Shown here: positions 43,141 to 52,051 of the stretch, in pieces
Layout of the letters: each line of letters starts with the position of its first letter
Position numbering within the stretch: the first letter of the stretch is position 1
DNA from: Bacteroidetes bacterium HGW-Bacteroidetes-3
GTDB taxonomy: Bacteria > Bacteroidota > Bacteroidia > Flavobacteriales > Flavobacteriaceae
Reading direction: 5' to 3'
DNA length: 64,000 nucleotides
Assembly (NCBI GenBank): GCA_002842505.1
Contig: PHDE01000002.1
Span: 1-64,000, forward strand
The notes under the pieces: generated by a model
The model's database searches: none
What the model saw: the letters and a program-made list of their open reading frames with translations, nothing else
What the model was told of the DNA's origin: nothing
Position numbers and translations under genes: made by a program

Positions 43141-43160
43141 TTTGTTAATAGACAAATCCA

Positions 43161-44018
43161 ATGATTTCACAAAAACAATTTGAAAAAGAACTTGATATTA
43201 TTATTTCCAATGCCATTAGGGAAGATGTTGGAGAGGGCGATCACAGCTCGTTGGCCTGCATCCCAAAAGAGGCAAAAGGCAAAGCAAAATTACTGGTTAA
43301 AGAAGCTGGAATTATTGCTGGCGTTGAAATGGCAAAAAAAATATTTAGTTATGTAGATGCCGATTTAAAAGTGGAAACATTCATAAACGACGGCGAAAGC
43401 GTAAAATATGGCGATGTGGTTTTTTTTGTTGAAGGAAGCTCTCAATCCATTTTAAAATCAGAACGCCTGGTGCTGAACGTAATGCAGCGAATGAGTGCCA
43501 TAGCCACAAAAACAAAAGAATTCGCCAAATTATTGGAAGGCACAAAAACCAAGATTTTAGACACCAGAAAAACCACTCCGGGCATTAGGGCCATAGAAAA
43601 ATGGGCGGTAAAAATTGGCGGTGGCGAAAATCACAGATTCGCATTGTATGATATGATTATGTTAAAAGACAATCATATCGATTTTGCCGGCGGTGTTTCA
43701 AAAGCCATTGAAAAAACAAAACACTATTTAGAAGTCAATAAGCTGGATTTAAAAATTATTGTTGAAGCTAGAAGCCTTGAAGAAATAAAGGAAATATTGA
43801 AACACGAAGGTATTCACCGAATTTTAATTGATAATTTTGATTTTGGGGAAACTAAAAAAGCGGTTCAATTAATTGGCGACAAATGCCAAACTGAATCATC
43901 AGGCGGCATTAATTTGGAAAGCGCCAGAAAGTATGCCGAATGTGGCGTAGATTTTGTTTCATCAGGCGCTTTAACACATTCTGTGTATAATATGGATTTG
44001 AGTTTAAAAGCGTTTTAA
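43161..44018 (+). CDS. nadC: Nicotinate-nucleotide pyrophosphorylase (carboxylating)
   Basis: A 285-residue enzyme that turns quinolinate and PRPP into nicotinate mononucleotide in NAD synthesis. Motifs are REDVGEGDHSSLACI, SERLVLNVMQRMSAIAT, ILDTRKTTPGIRAIEKWAV and GGGENHRFALYDMIMLKDNH, with IIVEARSLEE and TESSGGINLE in the barrel. Length is standard. Two dispersed palindromes follow the stop at 44030-44090. Confidence 0.94.
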   Translation: MISQKQFEKELDIIISNAIREDVGEGDHSSLACIPKEAKGKAKLLVKEAGIIAGVEMAKKIFSYVDADLKVETFINDGESVKYGDVVFFVEGSSQSILKSERLVLNVMQRMSAIATKTKEFAKLLEGTKTKILDTRKTTPGIRAIEKWAVKIGGGENHRFALYDMIMLKDNHIDFAGGVSKAIEKTKHYLEVNKLDLKIIVEARSLEEIKEILKHEGIHRILIDNFDFGETKKAVQLIGDKCQTESSGGINLESARKYAECGVDFVSSGALTHSVYNMDLSLKAF

Positions 44019-44029
44019 TAGTTCGTAAA

Positions 44030-44058
44030 GTAGGGACAGGTCGCGACCTGTCCTTTCA
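44030..44058. repeat. Dispersed 20-bp palindrome unit, copy 3
   Basis: GTAG then GGACAGGTCGCGACCTGTCC (44034-44053), followed by TTTCA. It begins 12 bp after the nadC stop, directly before copy 4. Confidence 0.88.
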
Positions 44059-44062
44059 AAAA

Positions 44063-44091
44063 GTAGGGACAAGTCGCGACTTGTCCGTTCT
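44063..44091. repeat. Dispersed 20-bp palindrome unit, copy 4
   Basis: GTAG then GGACAAGTCGCGACTTGTCC (44067-44086), then GTTCT. Copies 3 and 4 carry the two alternative symmetric variants side by side with a 33-bp period. Confidence 0.88.
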
Positions 44092-44154
44092 AAAAGTTAA
44101 AATTTGAAAATCATAAATCGTAAATCCAAAAACTCTTTTGAATCTTTAAAATAA

Positions 44155-45120
44155 ATGAGAAAACGCACTAAAGGCATCTTAAGTAAAATTAGAAAATTAA
44201 AGTGGATTATCAAGCTTGGAAAAAACGTTAAGGTTCCGGGTTTAAAGGGTATGTCTGTTTATGAGGTGCTTAAATTATATGTTTTGGGCATTATAAAAGG
44301 AGCGTTAACATCACGCGCCGGCGGAATTTCTTTTAGTTTTTTTATGGCCTTGTTCCCATTTTTATTATTTATCCTTTCTTTAATTCCGTATGTTCCAATT
44401 GATGGATTTCAGCAGGATTTTTTAATTATGATTGAAAGGATATTGCCTCCAAATACGGCCGATTCTTTTCAGTCAGTCATTAATGATATTGTAAATAATA
44501 AATATAGTGGATTGCTTTCATTCGGATTTATTGCCTCCATTTTTTTGATGGCCAACGGCGTAAGTGCCATTTTTGCCGGATTCGAATATTCCTACCATGT
44601 GATAGAAATGCGCAACATTTTACGCCAATATTTTATCTCGATGCTCATTGCAATAATATTGTCGTTAATTTTAGTGATAATCGTTGCAGTTTCTGTTTAT
44701 TTTGAGATTGGAATAAACGATTTAAAGGCGCACGGGTGGCTGGAAGATGATGTTTTTTGGATTGAAAAGGGAAGGTATTTTTTGTTGGTGGCTCTTATAT
44801 TTGTTTCAGTATCAGTATTGTATAAATATGGTTCAAAGGATGTAAAACACAAATCTTTTTTTACGCCGGGAGCTATTTTAACAACCATCTTAACTTTGTT
44901 GATGTTTAAATTATTCGCCATATATGTGCTAAAATTTGCTACTTATAATCAGCTTTATGGTTCCATTGGCACTTTGTTGGTGTTAATGCTTTTTGTTTGG
45001 CTAAACGCCATCATATTATTGTTGGGTTTCGAGTTGAATGCAAGTATCAATAGGTTGAGAAAAAATTATTTAAAAGAATTGAAAGAAAAAGAATTGAAAG
45101 CAAAATTAATTAAAGAATGA
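44155..45120 (+). CDS. YihY/BrkB-family membrane protein
   Basis: A 321-residue protein with about six membrane helices and a basic N terminus. The family start is seen in [24 protein letters not shown], later [19 protein letters not shown], and the ending [32 protein letters not shown] (in parts). The family was once called RNase BN, wrongly. It has been suggested to be a transporter, but the role is unresolved. Its stop overlaps the kdsB start as ATGA. Confidence 0.9.
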   Translation: MRKRTKGILSKIRKLKWIIKLGKNVKVPGLKGMSVYEVLKLYVLGIIKGALTSRAGGISFSFFMALFPFLLFILSLIPYVPIDGFQQDFLIMIERILPPNTADSFQSVINDIVNNKYSGLLSFGFIASIFLMANGVSAIFAGFEYSYHVIEMRNILRQYFISMLIAIILSLILVIIVAVSVYFEIGINDLKAHGWLEDDVFWIEKGRYFLLVALIFVSVSVLYKYGSKDVKHKSFFTPGAILTTILTLLMFKLFAIYVLKFATYNQLYGSIGTLLVLMLFVWLNAIILLLGFELNASINRLRKNYLKELKEKELKAKLIKE

Positions 45121-45860
45121 AAATTATAGCAATGATTCCTGCTCGTTTTGAAGCAAGCCGATTTCCGGGAAAATTAATGAAAGATTTGGCCGGAAAAACG
45201 GTTATTTTAAGAACTTATGAAGCCACGAAAAACACGACTTTATTTGACGAAGTTTATGTGGTAACGGACAGCAATATTATTTTTGATGAGATTGTTTCCA
45301 ACGGAGGAAAAGCCATTAAAAGTAAAAAAGAGCACGAATCCGGAAGCGACAGAATTGCTGAAGCTGTTGAAAATATGGAGGTTGATATTGTTGTGAATGT
45401 TCAGGGCGATGAACCTTTTACGCAAAAAGAGCCGCTTTTAAAATTATTGGAAGTTTTTAATCAAGATGCCAAAAATGAAATTGACATCGCTTCCTTAATG
45501 TTAAAAATGAATGACAAAGCTGAAATTAACAATCCGAACAATGTGAAAGTGGTCACTGACGAAGCAAATTTTGCCATGTATTTTTCGCGTTCGCCAATTC
45601 CTTACCCAAGAGATGAATCTTTTGCCGTTTATTTTAAACATATCGGAATTTATGCCTTCAGAAAAAAAGCTTTGCTAAAATTTACTAAATTGCCAATGAA
45701 TAGGCTGGAAGCTGCCGAAAAATTGGAAAACCTTCGATTTTTGGCAAACGGACTAAAAGTGAAAATGGTAGAAACTGATCAAATGGCCATCGGTATTGAT
45801 ACACCCGAAGATTTGGAAAAAGCAAATGCCATTTTTAAAAGCAGCAATAACATCTATTGA
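45117..45860 (+). CDS. kdsB: 3-deoxy-manno-octulosonate cytidylyltransferase
   Basis: A 247-residue enzyme that makes CMP-Kdo for lipopolysaccharide inner core, confirming a Gram-negative envelope. Motifs are [20 protein letters not shown], the base-binding [30 protein letters not shown] and HIGIYAFRK, with [18 protein letters not shown] at the C terminus. Length is standard. It starts within the last codon of the YihY gene (4-bp overlap). Confidence 0.95.
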   Translation: MKIIAMIPARFEASRFPGKLMKDLAGKTVILRTYEATKNTTLFDEVYVVTDSNIIFDEIVSNGGKAIKSKKEHESGSDRIAEAVENMEVDIVVNVQGDEPFTQKEPLLKLLEVFNQDAKNEIDIASLMLKMNDKAEINNPNNVKVVTDEANFAMYFSRSPIPYPRDESFAVYFKHIGIYAFRKKALLKFTKLPMNRLEAAEKLENLRFLANGLKVKMVETDQMAIGIDTPEDLEKANAIFKSSNNIY

Positions 45861-45866
45861 TTAGAA

Positions 45867-45901
45867 ATTAACAAATAACAAATAACATCTAACATTTAAA
45901 C
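45867..45901. repeat. Heptad tract (5 x 7 nt)
   Basis: Units ATTAACA, AATAACA, AATAACA, TCTAACA, TTTAAAC fill the spacer up to one base before the next ATG. Confidence 0.75.
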
Positions 45902-45902
45902 A

Positions 45903-46379
45903 ATGAGTTACATCAAAAGACAGCCAAAAGATTTTATGAAATCGTTACAATTTATTCACTTTTCCTTTTTATTTTTCGTGGTCATTTTTGCCGCGTATGT
46001 CGCTTTAGATGCCGGAGACCAATTATTTTTCACGTATCAGGAAGATAAAATGTTTTTATATATGGCCATCCTGATTTCATTTATAGGCAATTTATCGAGT
46101 AAATACTTATATGCCAAACTATTAAAACAAATAACAGCCGATAGCAGCTTAGCGCAAAAAGCGACTAAATACAGCACGGCACATATTTTTAGGATTGCCA
46201 TGTTGGAGTTTCCCGCATTGATGTGCATTATTTTTGTGATGGAATCCAACAATATTTTTTACTTTATTTTAGTTGGTGTATTGGTTTTAATGATTCTTTC
46301 GCTTTATCCAACCAAATATAAATTTGCCAATGAAGTTCCTTTGTCGGCAAAAGAAAAATCAATGTTGGAAAACCTTTAA
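45903..46379 (+). CDS. Four-helix membrane protein, function unknown
   Basis: A 158-residue protein with four predicted helices at about 16-36, 50-66, 95-113 and 118-136, and a short cytosolic tail (NEVPLSAKEKSMLENL). No enzymatic motif is visible. A conserved-looking N terminus (MSYIKRQPKDFMKSLQFIHF) and clean flanks support it as a real gene. It lies between kdsB and hisS on the same strand, with a heptad tract as its whole leader. Confidence 0.75.
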   Translation: MSYIKRQPKDFMKSLQFIHFSFLFFVVIFAAYVALDAGDQLFFTYQEDKMFLYMAILISFIGNLSSKYLYAKLLKQITADSSLAQKATKYSTAHIFRIAMLEFPALMCIIFVMESNNIFYFILVGVLVLMILSLYPTKYKFANEVPLSAKEKSMLENL

Positions 46380-46422
46380 ATAGTTTTTTAATTTTTAGAT
46401 ATTTGCAAACTAATTTTTATAG

Positions 46423-47799
46423 ATGGCACAAAAACCAAGCATACCAAAAGGAACACGCGATTTTTCGCCTTCCGAAGTGGCTAAAAGAAACTATATATTT
46501 TCAACCATAAAACAAGTTTTTGAAACCTACGGATTTCAGCCTATAGAAACGCCAAGTTTTGAAAATTCTGAAACCTTAATGGGAAAATATGGGGAAGAAG
46601 GCGATAGGTTGATTTTTAAAATATTGAATTCGGGAGATTATTTAAACAAGGTTGATGAGACTTTGCTTCAAACCAAAGACAGTTTAGAAATTACCTCAAA
46701 AATCTCAGAAAAAGCCTTGCGTTACGACTTAACAGTGCCTTTTGCGCGTTATGTGGTTCAGCACCAAAATGAAATTGAATTTCCTTTTAAACGCTACCAA
46801 ATGCAGCCTGTTTGGCGCGCTGATCGTCCGCAAAAAGGGCGTTTTAGGGAATTTTACCAATGCGATGCCGATGTGGTTGGAAGCAAAAGTTTGTGGCAGG
46901 AAATTGAATTTGTGCAATTGTACGATGCTGTTTTCAGCAAGTTAAATTTAACAGGAACCACCATTAAATTAAACAACCGTAAAATATTGGCGGGTTTTGC
47001 TGAAATTATTGGGGCTCAAGATAAATTAATCGATTTTACGGTGGCGCTCGATAAATTGGATAAAATTGGTGCCGATGGCGTTGCCAAAGAAATGACGGAA
47101 AAAGGCATTTCTGAACAAGCCATTGAAAAAGTAAAACCTTTATTCAACTTTAAAGGAAGCAATCAAGATAAATTAAATCAGTTGCAGGTTTTATTAACCG
47201 AATCAAAAGAAGGCACCAATGGCGTGGAAGATTTGCGTTTTGTGGTTGATAATGTTGAAAAATTCGGACTGGAGTCGGCTAATTTGGTGATTGATGTTAC
47301 CTTGGCGCGCGGATTGAATTATTACACCGGCGCCATTTATGAAGTTTCGGCTCCTGAAGGCGTAAATATGGGATCTATTGGCGGAGGCGGAAGATATGAT
47401 GATTTAACTGGAATTTTCGGTTTAAATGATATGAGCGGCGTTGGTATTTCTTTCGGATTAGATAGAATTTATTTGGTATTGGAAGAATTAAATTTATTCA
47501 ATACTTTGGAGCTTCCGAAACCAAAAGTGTTGTTTGTTAATTTTGGTGATGAAGAAGCTGCTTTTTGTATGAAAGCTTTGGTAGCACTAAGAAGAAACAA
47601 TATAAAATCGGAATTGTATCCAGACAGCGCTAAATTGAAAAAGCAAATGAATTATGCCAATAAAAGAGAAATTCCTTTCGTTGTCATGGTTGGATCTTCA
47701 GAAATAGAAAACAATACGTACACTTTAAAAAATATGCAAAGCGGAGAACAGCAAGTTTGCAGTTTAAAAGAATTAATTAGAATCACCGCCCAACTTTAA
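46423..47799 (+). CDS. hisS: Histidyl-tRNA synthetase
   Basis: A 458-residue class II synthetase. Motif 1 is near GFQPIETPSFENSETL, motif 2 is RYQMQPVWRADRPQKGRFREFYQCD (in parts) and motif 3 is GVGISFGLDRIYLVLEEL. The histidine-specific signatures LARGLNYYTGAIYEV and GGGGRYDDL are both present, followed by the anticodon-binding domain (about 365-458). Length matches the family. Confidence 0.95.
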   Translation: MAQKPSIPKGTRDFSPSEVAKRNYIFSTIKQVFETYGFQPIETPSFENSETLMGKYGEEGDRLIFKILNSGDYLNKVDETLLQTKDSLEITSKISEKALRYDLTVPFARYVVQHQNEIEFPFKRYQMQPVWRADRPQKGRFREFYQCDADVVGSKSLWQEIEFVQLYDAVFSKLNLTGTTIKLNNRKILAGFAEIIGAQDKLIDFTVALDKLDKIGADGVAKEMTEKGISEQAIEKVKPLFNFKGSNQDKLNQLQVLLTESKEGTNGVEDLRFVVDNVEKFGLESANLVIDVTLARGLNYYTGAIYEVSAPEGVNMGSIGGGGRYDDLTGIFGLNDMSGVGISFGLDRIYLVLEELNLFNTLELPKPKVLFVNFGDEEAAFCMKALVALRRNNIKSELYPDSAKLKKQMNYANKREIPFVVMVGSSEIENNTYTLKNMQSGEQQVCSLKELIRITAQL

Positions 47800-47808
47800 A
47801 ATAATTTG

Positions 47809-47816
47809 TAAATTTG
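47809..47816 (+). promoter_or_regulatory. -7 box TAAATTTG for folE
   Basis: An exact consensus box. It overlaps a TTG that could be mistaken for the folE start, which argues for the later ATG. Confidence 0.6.
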
Positions 47817-47855
47817 CCCTTCAATGAACAAAAAATGTTTGAAGGTAAAAACATA

Positions 47856-48530
47856 ATGACAAATAGAATAGATGAAATGGGAGATGATCACGTAGGATCA
47901 TCTGCTAAAACGCCTTTGAGAGCTGATGCTTTTGATATTTCAGACCAGGAAAAAATAGCGCGCATTCAAGAAAGCGTAAAAGATATTTTGATTACTTTAG
48001 GGATGGATTTGGAAGACGACAGTTTAAAGGGAACTCCAAAAAGAGTGGCGAAAGCATTTGTAAATGAAATTTTTGGCGGATTAAATCCGGCAAACAAACC
48101 AAAATTATCGACTTTCGACAATAATTATAAATACGGTGAAATGTTGGTGGAAAAAAACATTGTTGTTTATTCCACTTGCGAACATCATTTATTGCCAATA
48201 GTTGGCAGAGCGCATGTAGCTTACATTTCTAACGGAAATGTTATAGGTTTGTCCAAAATGAATCGTATTGTGGATTATTTTGCAAAACGGCCACAAGTTC
48301 AGGAGCGTTTGACCATGCAAGTAGTTCAATCTTTACAAGAAGCATTGGGAACCGAAGACGTGGCTTGTGTGATTGATGCCAAACATTTGTGCGTAAATTC
48401 ACGTGGCGTTCGCGATATTGACAGCAGTACCGTAACATCAGAGTTTGGCGGAAAATTCAAGGACGAAAATGTTCGTCGCGAATTTTTGGATTACATAAAA
48501 ATGGATACCGATTTTGAAGGAATCGAATAA
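47856..48530 (+). CDS. folE: GTP cyclohydrolase I
   Basis: A 224-residue enzyme that converts GTP to dihydroneopterin triphosphate for folate and queuosine. The zinc and active-site motifs are VVYSTCEHHLLPIVGRAHVAY, with LSKMNRIVDYFAKRPQVQERL, and CVIDAKHLCVNSRGVRD, then the C-terminal SEFGGKF. Upstream in-frame starts at 47814 (TTG) and 47835 (ATG) exist. The TTG lies in the promoter box, and MTNRIDEMGDDHVGSS matches the family N terminus. Confidence 0.94.
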   Translation: MTNRIDEMGDDHVGSSAKTPLRADAFDISDQEKIARIQESVKDILITLGMDLEDDSLKGTPKRVAKAFVNEIFGGLNPANKPKLSTFDNNYKYGEMLVEKNIVVYSTCEHHLLPIVGRAHVAYISNGNVIGLSKMNRIVDYFAKRPQVQERLTMQVVQSLQEALGTEDVACVIDAKHLCVNSRGVRDIDSSTVTSEFGGKFKDENVRREFLDYIKMDTDFEGIE

Positions 48531-48550
48531 ATAATTTCAATCATATCAAT

Positions 48551-48582
48551 AAAAAAAGCATCCAATTGGGTGCTTTTTTTTT
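48551..48582 (+). terminator. Intrinsic terminator after folE
   Basis: AAAAAAGCATCC / GGGTGCTTTTTT arms with loop AATT and a long T run. Confidence 0.85.
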
Positions 48583-48717
48583 GACGCTAAACATTTTTTT
48601 GATTTTAAAAAATGGATTGGCAAAAATGGCAACAGTTTATGGCCTAAATATATTTATGAACAAGTTTATTGTCATAACTTTGTTTTACTATTTCAAAAAT
48701 TAATAAAATTTAAGAAT

Positions 48718-49281
48718 ATGGATTTTAAAGTTGGAGACAAAATTGCTGTTATTGATGATGTTATAAGGGGAAAAGTTATTGGCGTTCATCCGAATAAAAT
48801 TATAGTTGAAGACAAGGACGGATTTTCTTATGAATACGAGCCGAAAGAATTGGTCATTATCAGAGAAAGCCAAAAAGAGCTCTCAAAATTCAGTGATATT
48901 GACAATGATTATCTATCCGAAAAAATTAATGAAACTTCTTCGAAGAAAAATGCGCCAAAATTTAAAACCAACTTAAAGCCAGATAAGTTGCCGCCCATGG
49001 AAGTTGATTTACACATCAATCAGTTAACGGCTTCAACAAAAGGAATGGACAATTATGATATGCTTACGCTTCAATTGGAAACCGCCAAACATAAATTGGA
49101 ATTTGCCATTAAAAACAGGATTCCGAAGATTGTGTTTATTCATGGAAAAGGTGCCGGAGTCCTAAAAATAGAATTGGAATATTTGTTTAAAAAATACAAT
49201 GTATATTGGAATGATGCCTCCTTTCAAAAATATGGCTTGGGCGCCACAGAAGTCAGCATCTATCAAAATCCCAAAAATTAG
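48718..49281 (+). CDS. Smr/MutS2-C-terminal domain protein
   Basis: A 187-residue protein with an N-terminal small beta domain (1-50, FKVGDKIAVIDDVIRGKVIG) as in DUF2027 proteins, a charged linker (about 60-90), and a C-terminal Smr domain. The Smr marks EVDLHINQL and IVFIHGKGAGVLKIELEYL are clear. Smr domains nick or bind branched DNA or cleave stalled mRNA. It is shorter than full DUF2027-Smr proteins. The stop overlaps the convergent lipoprotein gene by 4 bp. Confidence 0.87.
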   Translation: MDFKVGDKIAVIDDVIRGKVIGVHPNKIIVEDKDGFSYEYEPKELVIIRESQKELSKFSDIDNDYLSEKINETSSKKNAPKFKTNLKPDKLPPMEVDLHINQLTASTKGMDNYDMLTLQLETAKHKLEFAIKNRIPKIVFIHGKGAGVLKIELEYLFKKYNVYWNDASFQKYGLGATEVSIYQNPKN

Positions 49282-49763
49282 TTTTTGACAGAAAATATTC
49301 CAAAATCAAAATTTTCAAAGAAAATTCGATCTTTGCCGTCATTAAACGATAATTTTGAAATGGTAATTTCGTGTTTATAGCCGGTTACTACACTATTGGC
49401 CAAAACTTCCGAAGTTATAATATTTACAGTTCCGCCATCGGCTACAAGTTCTTTTATAATTTTAGGCTCCAAAGGCGGAATCGCTTGGCAAAAATAAGTT
49501 GCTCCAATTCCCTTGTCAAAAATACGATAGGTTCCGGTAACAGTAGCTGAAAAAGGAAGAGACTGTGTTTTTTCCACAGTTCCAATGGCTATTTTTGGAA
49601 GTGTTAAAACCAAAACTTCGGTACTGTTAGTGCTTGTAATATATAAAACAAATTCCCCGCAACTATTCACTTTTTCGTTAAATATAAAGGAAGGAACACT
49701 AAAATCGCCATCGCTGCAAGCATTTAAGGTTAACGCTAAAAAGAGTATCAAAAGTTTTTTCAT
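49278..49763 (-). CDS. Lipoprotein, function unknown
   Basis: A 161-residue protein with a lipoprotein signal (MKKLLILFLALTLNACSDG, lipobox LNAC, Cys16). The mature part is beta-rich with a Thr/Val character and ends FFENFDFGIFSVKN. No family is recognised. Start-codon element F supplies its leader, while a TATTTTTG promoter box lies beyond the element. It is convergent with the Smr gene, overlapping by 4 bp. Confidence 0.78.
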   Translation of the reverse strand: MKKLLILFLALTLNACSDGDFSVPSFIFNEKVNSCGEFVLYITSTNSTEVLVLTLPKIAIGTVEKTQSLPFSATVTGTYRIFDKGIGATYFCQAIPPLEPKIIKELVADGGTVNIITSEVLANSVVTGYKHEITISKLSFNDGKDRIFFENFDFGIFSVKN

Positions 49764-49861
49764 CTGTTTAAATTTTATTTTTTGGCGGTAATCCCGAAAA
49801 TTCGGGACTGTTCGCCATTAATCATTCCTTCGTGTATCAAAATTTGTTATGCTCGTTTCAT
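49764..49861 (-). repeat. Start-codon element, copy F (98 bp)
   Basis: On the minus strand it begins ATGAAACGAGCATAACAAAT at 49861 and ends TTTAAACAG before the lipoprotein ATGAAA (49763). The hairpin is TCCCGAATTTTCGGGA, as in copies A and E. A -7 box (49886-49879) lies 17 nt upstream. Confidence 0.9.
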
Positions 49862-49878
49862 AAGGTATAATTTCAACG

Positions 49879-49886
49879 CAAAAATA
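49879..49886 (-). promoter_or_regulatory. -7 box TATTTTTG for the lipoprotein gene
   Basis: Exact TAnnTTTG on the minus strand upstream of element F. Confidence 0.5.
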
Positions 49887-49931
49887 ATAGTTTTAGGCAA
49901 GTTAACGTTAATTGAAACCAACTATTTTAAT

Positions 49932-49939
49932 TACTTTTG
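49932..49939 (+). promoter_or_regulatory. -7 box TACTTTTG, leaderless-type
   Basis: The box ends 6 nt before the cysteine desulfurase ATG at 49946, so the mRNA should begin at or near the start codon. Confidence 0.55.
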
Positions 49940-49945
49940 CTTTTA

Positions 49946-51082
49946 ATGAAAACGATATACTTAGATAACGCTGCCACCACACCAATATTACCGGAAGTAA
50001 TTGTCGCAGTTTCAAATGCTATGGCCAATGTTTACGGGAATCCGTCGTCAATTCATCACATTGGGCGAAAGGCGAAATCTTTGGTTGAAACGGCCCGTAA
50101 AAATATTGCGAAACATTTTAATGCTTCTGCCCAGGAAATTGTTTTTACTGCCGGCGGAAGTGAAGCCGACAATTTAATACTAAGAAATGCCGTTACCAAT
50201 TTAGGCGTTACCACCATTATTTCATCCAAAATTGAGCATCATGCGGTTTTGCATACAATAGAAAACCTCCAAAAGGATTTCGAAATTGTTGTAAAATATG
50301 TTGATTTAGATGAAGCCGGCAACGTAAATTTTTTACATTTAGAACAGCTGCTGCAAGAATCTGATGAGAAAAAATTGGTGAGTTTGATGCATGTAAATAA
50401 TGAAATTGGCAATATCCTAAACCTAAAAAAAGTTTCGGAATTGTGTGTGGCCAACAATGCGTTGTTTCATTCTGATGCGGTGCAGGGCGTTGGACATTTT
50501 AAAATTGATGTAAAAGAAATTCCAATTGATTTTTTTGTGGCAAGCGCGCATAAATTTCACGGGCCGAAAGGGGTTGGATTTGCTTATATAAAAAGAGGAT
50601 TCGGGATTCATCCAATTTTGCACGGAGGCGAGCAGGAGCGAGGTGCCAGAGCCGGCACAGAAAATGTGCACAGCATTTTAGGAATGGAAAAAGCGTTGGA
50701 AATTGCTTGTTTGAATATGCTGAAAGAATCGGATTACATTCAAAAACTTAAAAATTATTTTATAAATGAATTGAAGCAAAATTTTAAGGGAATTGAATTT
50801 AACGGAATGTCGGAAAGCGAAACTGACAGCAGTTACACCATTTTAAACGTTCGTTTCCCAAAAGATTACGCGATGTTGCTTTTTAATTTAGATTTAAAAG
50901 GCATTGCAGTTTCGGGAGGAAGCGCTTGCCAAAGCGGAAGCAATCAAGGTTCGCATGTGTTGCATGAAATTTTATCTGAAAAAGAAGCCGCAAAAACTTC
51001 GGTACGATTTTCGTTCAGCAAATTCAACACGATTGAAGAGTTAGATGTTGTTATTCAAACTTTAATAAAACTGATAAATTAA
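49946..51082 (+). CDS. Cysteine desulfurase (NifS/IscS class)
   Basis: A 378-residue PLP enzyme that takes sulfur from cysteine for Fe-S clusters or tRNA thiolation. The start is IYLDNAATTPILPEV. The PLP Lys lies in VASAHKFHGPKGVGF, and the persulfide Cys lies in the GGSACQSGSNQGSHVL loop, which marks the group I (IscS/NifS) type. No iscU or suf gene is adjacent; manA follows with no gap. A TTG at 49937 lies in the promoter box and is not the start. Confidence 0.92.
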   Translation: MKTIYLDNAATTPILPEVIVAVSNAMANVYGNPSSIHHIGRKAKSLVETARKNIAKHFNASAQEIVFTAGGSEADNLILRNAVTNLGVTTIISSKIEHHAVLHTIENLQKDFEIVVKYVDLDEAGNVNFLHLEQLLQESDEKKLVSLMHVNNEIGNILNLKKVSELCVANNALFHSDAVQGVGHFKIDVKEIPIDFFVASAHKFHGPKGVGFAYIKRGFGIHPILHGGEQERGARAGTENVHSILGMEKALEIACLNMLKESDYIQKLKNYFINELKQNFKGIEFNGMSESETDSSYTILNVRFPKDYAMLLFNLDLKGIAVSGGSACQSGSNQGSHVLHEILSEKEAAKTSVRFSFSKFNTIEELDVVIQTLIKLIN

Positions 51083-52051
51083 ATGATCAATTATCCTATA
51101 AAATTTCATCCGATTTTAAAAGAAAAAATTTGGGGAGGAACTAAATTAGTCACCAAGCTCCATAAAAAATCGACCTTAAAAAATATTGGTGAAAGTTGGG
51201 AACTGTCAGATGTTGAAGATAATATTTCAGTGGTTTCAAACGGAATATTGAAAGGTAAAACCTTGCGTGAGTTGCTGGAAACCTATAAAAATGAGTTGAT
51301 TGGCGTAAATAATTATAGCCGTTTTGGAAACAATTTTCCCTTATTGATAAAATTTATTGATGCAAAAGAGGATTTGTCCGTTCAGGTACATCCAAATGAT
51401 GAGATTGCCAAAAAATTGCACAATTCTTTTGGAAAAACAGAAATGTGGTACATAATGCAAGCTGATGCCGGTTCAAAACTTATTGTGGGTTTTAGTAAAG
51501 AAATTACGCCCGACCAATATTTAAATTATGTGTCCGAAAATAAAATAGCTTCAATTTTAAACTATGAAAATGTAAAAGCAGGCGATGCCTTTTTTATTGA
51601 GCCTGGAACGGTTCATACCATTGGCGCAGGTATTTTGCTGGCTGAAATTCAACAAACTTCCGATATTACCTATAGAATTTTTGATTGGGATAGGGTAGAT
51701 GATAAAGGAAATCCGAGAGAATTACATACAGATTTGGCTATGGAAGCCATCAATTTTAAGGATAAAATCAGGGCAAAACACCAATATTCCACCTATATAA
51801 ATTCATTAAATACAATCGTAAAATGCGAGTATTTTATAACTAATTTTATTCATGTGGTTGGAGAAAAGGAATTGGATTATGTTGAATCAGACTCTTTTGT
51901 AATTTTTATGTGTGTTCAGGGAAATGCGACAATTATAATGGGTGAATTTTTTGAAAACCTAAACTTTGGTGAAATAGTGTTAATTCCTGCAACTGCCGAA
52001 AAAGTGGTTATAGCCTCAAAAAATTGTAAATTGTTGGAAGTAACGGTTTAA
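51083..52051 (+). CDS. manA: Mannose-6-phosphate isomerase, class I
   Basis: A 322-residue cupin enzyme that links fructose 6-phosphate and mannose 6-phosphate, a source of GDP-mannose sugars for glycans. It opens with HPILKEKIWGGTKL, has metal ligands in SVQVHPND and KTEMWYIMQ, then EPGTVHTIGAGILLAEIQQTS in two pieces. This is the short Bacillus-like form. The start is directly after the desulfurase stop. The 3' end overlaps convergent murB by TTAA. Confidence 0.9.
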   Translation: MINYPIKFHPILKEKIWGGTKLVTKLHKKSTLKNIGESWELSDVEDNISVVSNGILKGKTLRELLETYKNELIGVNNYSRFGNNFPLLIKFIDAKEDLSVQVHPNDEIAKKLHNSFGKTEMWYIMQADAGSKLIVGFSKEITPDQYLNYVSENKIASILNYENVKAGDAFFIEPGTVHTIGAGILLAEIQQTSDITYRIFDWDRVDDKGNPRELHTDLAMEAINFKDKIRAKHQYSTYINSLNTIVKCEYFITNFIHVVGEKELDYVESDSFVIFMCVQGNATIIMGEFFENLNFGEIVLIPATAEKVVIASKNCKLLEVTV

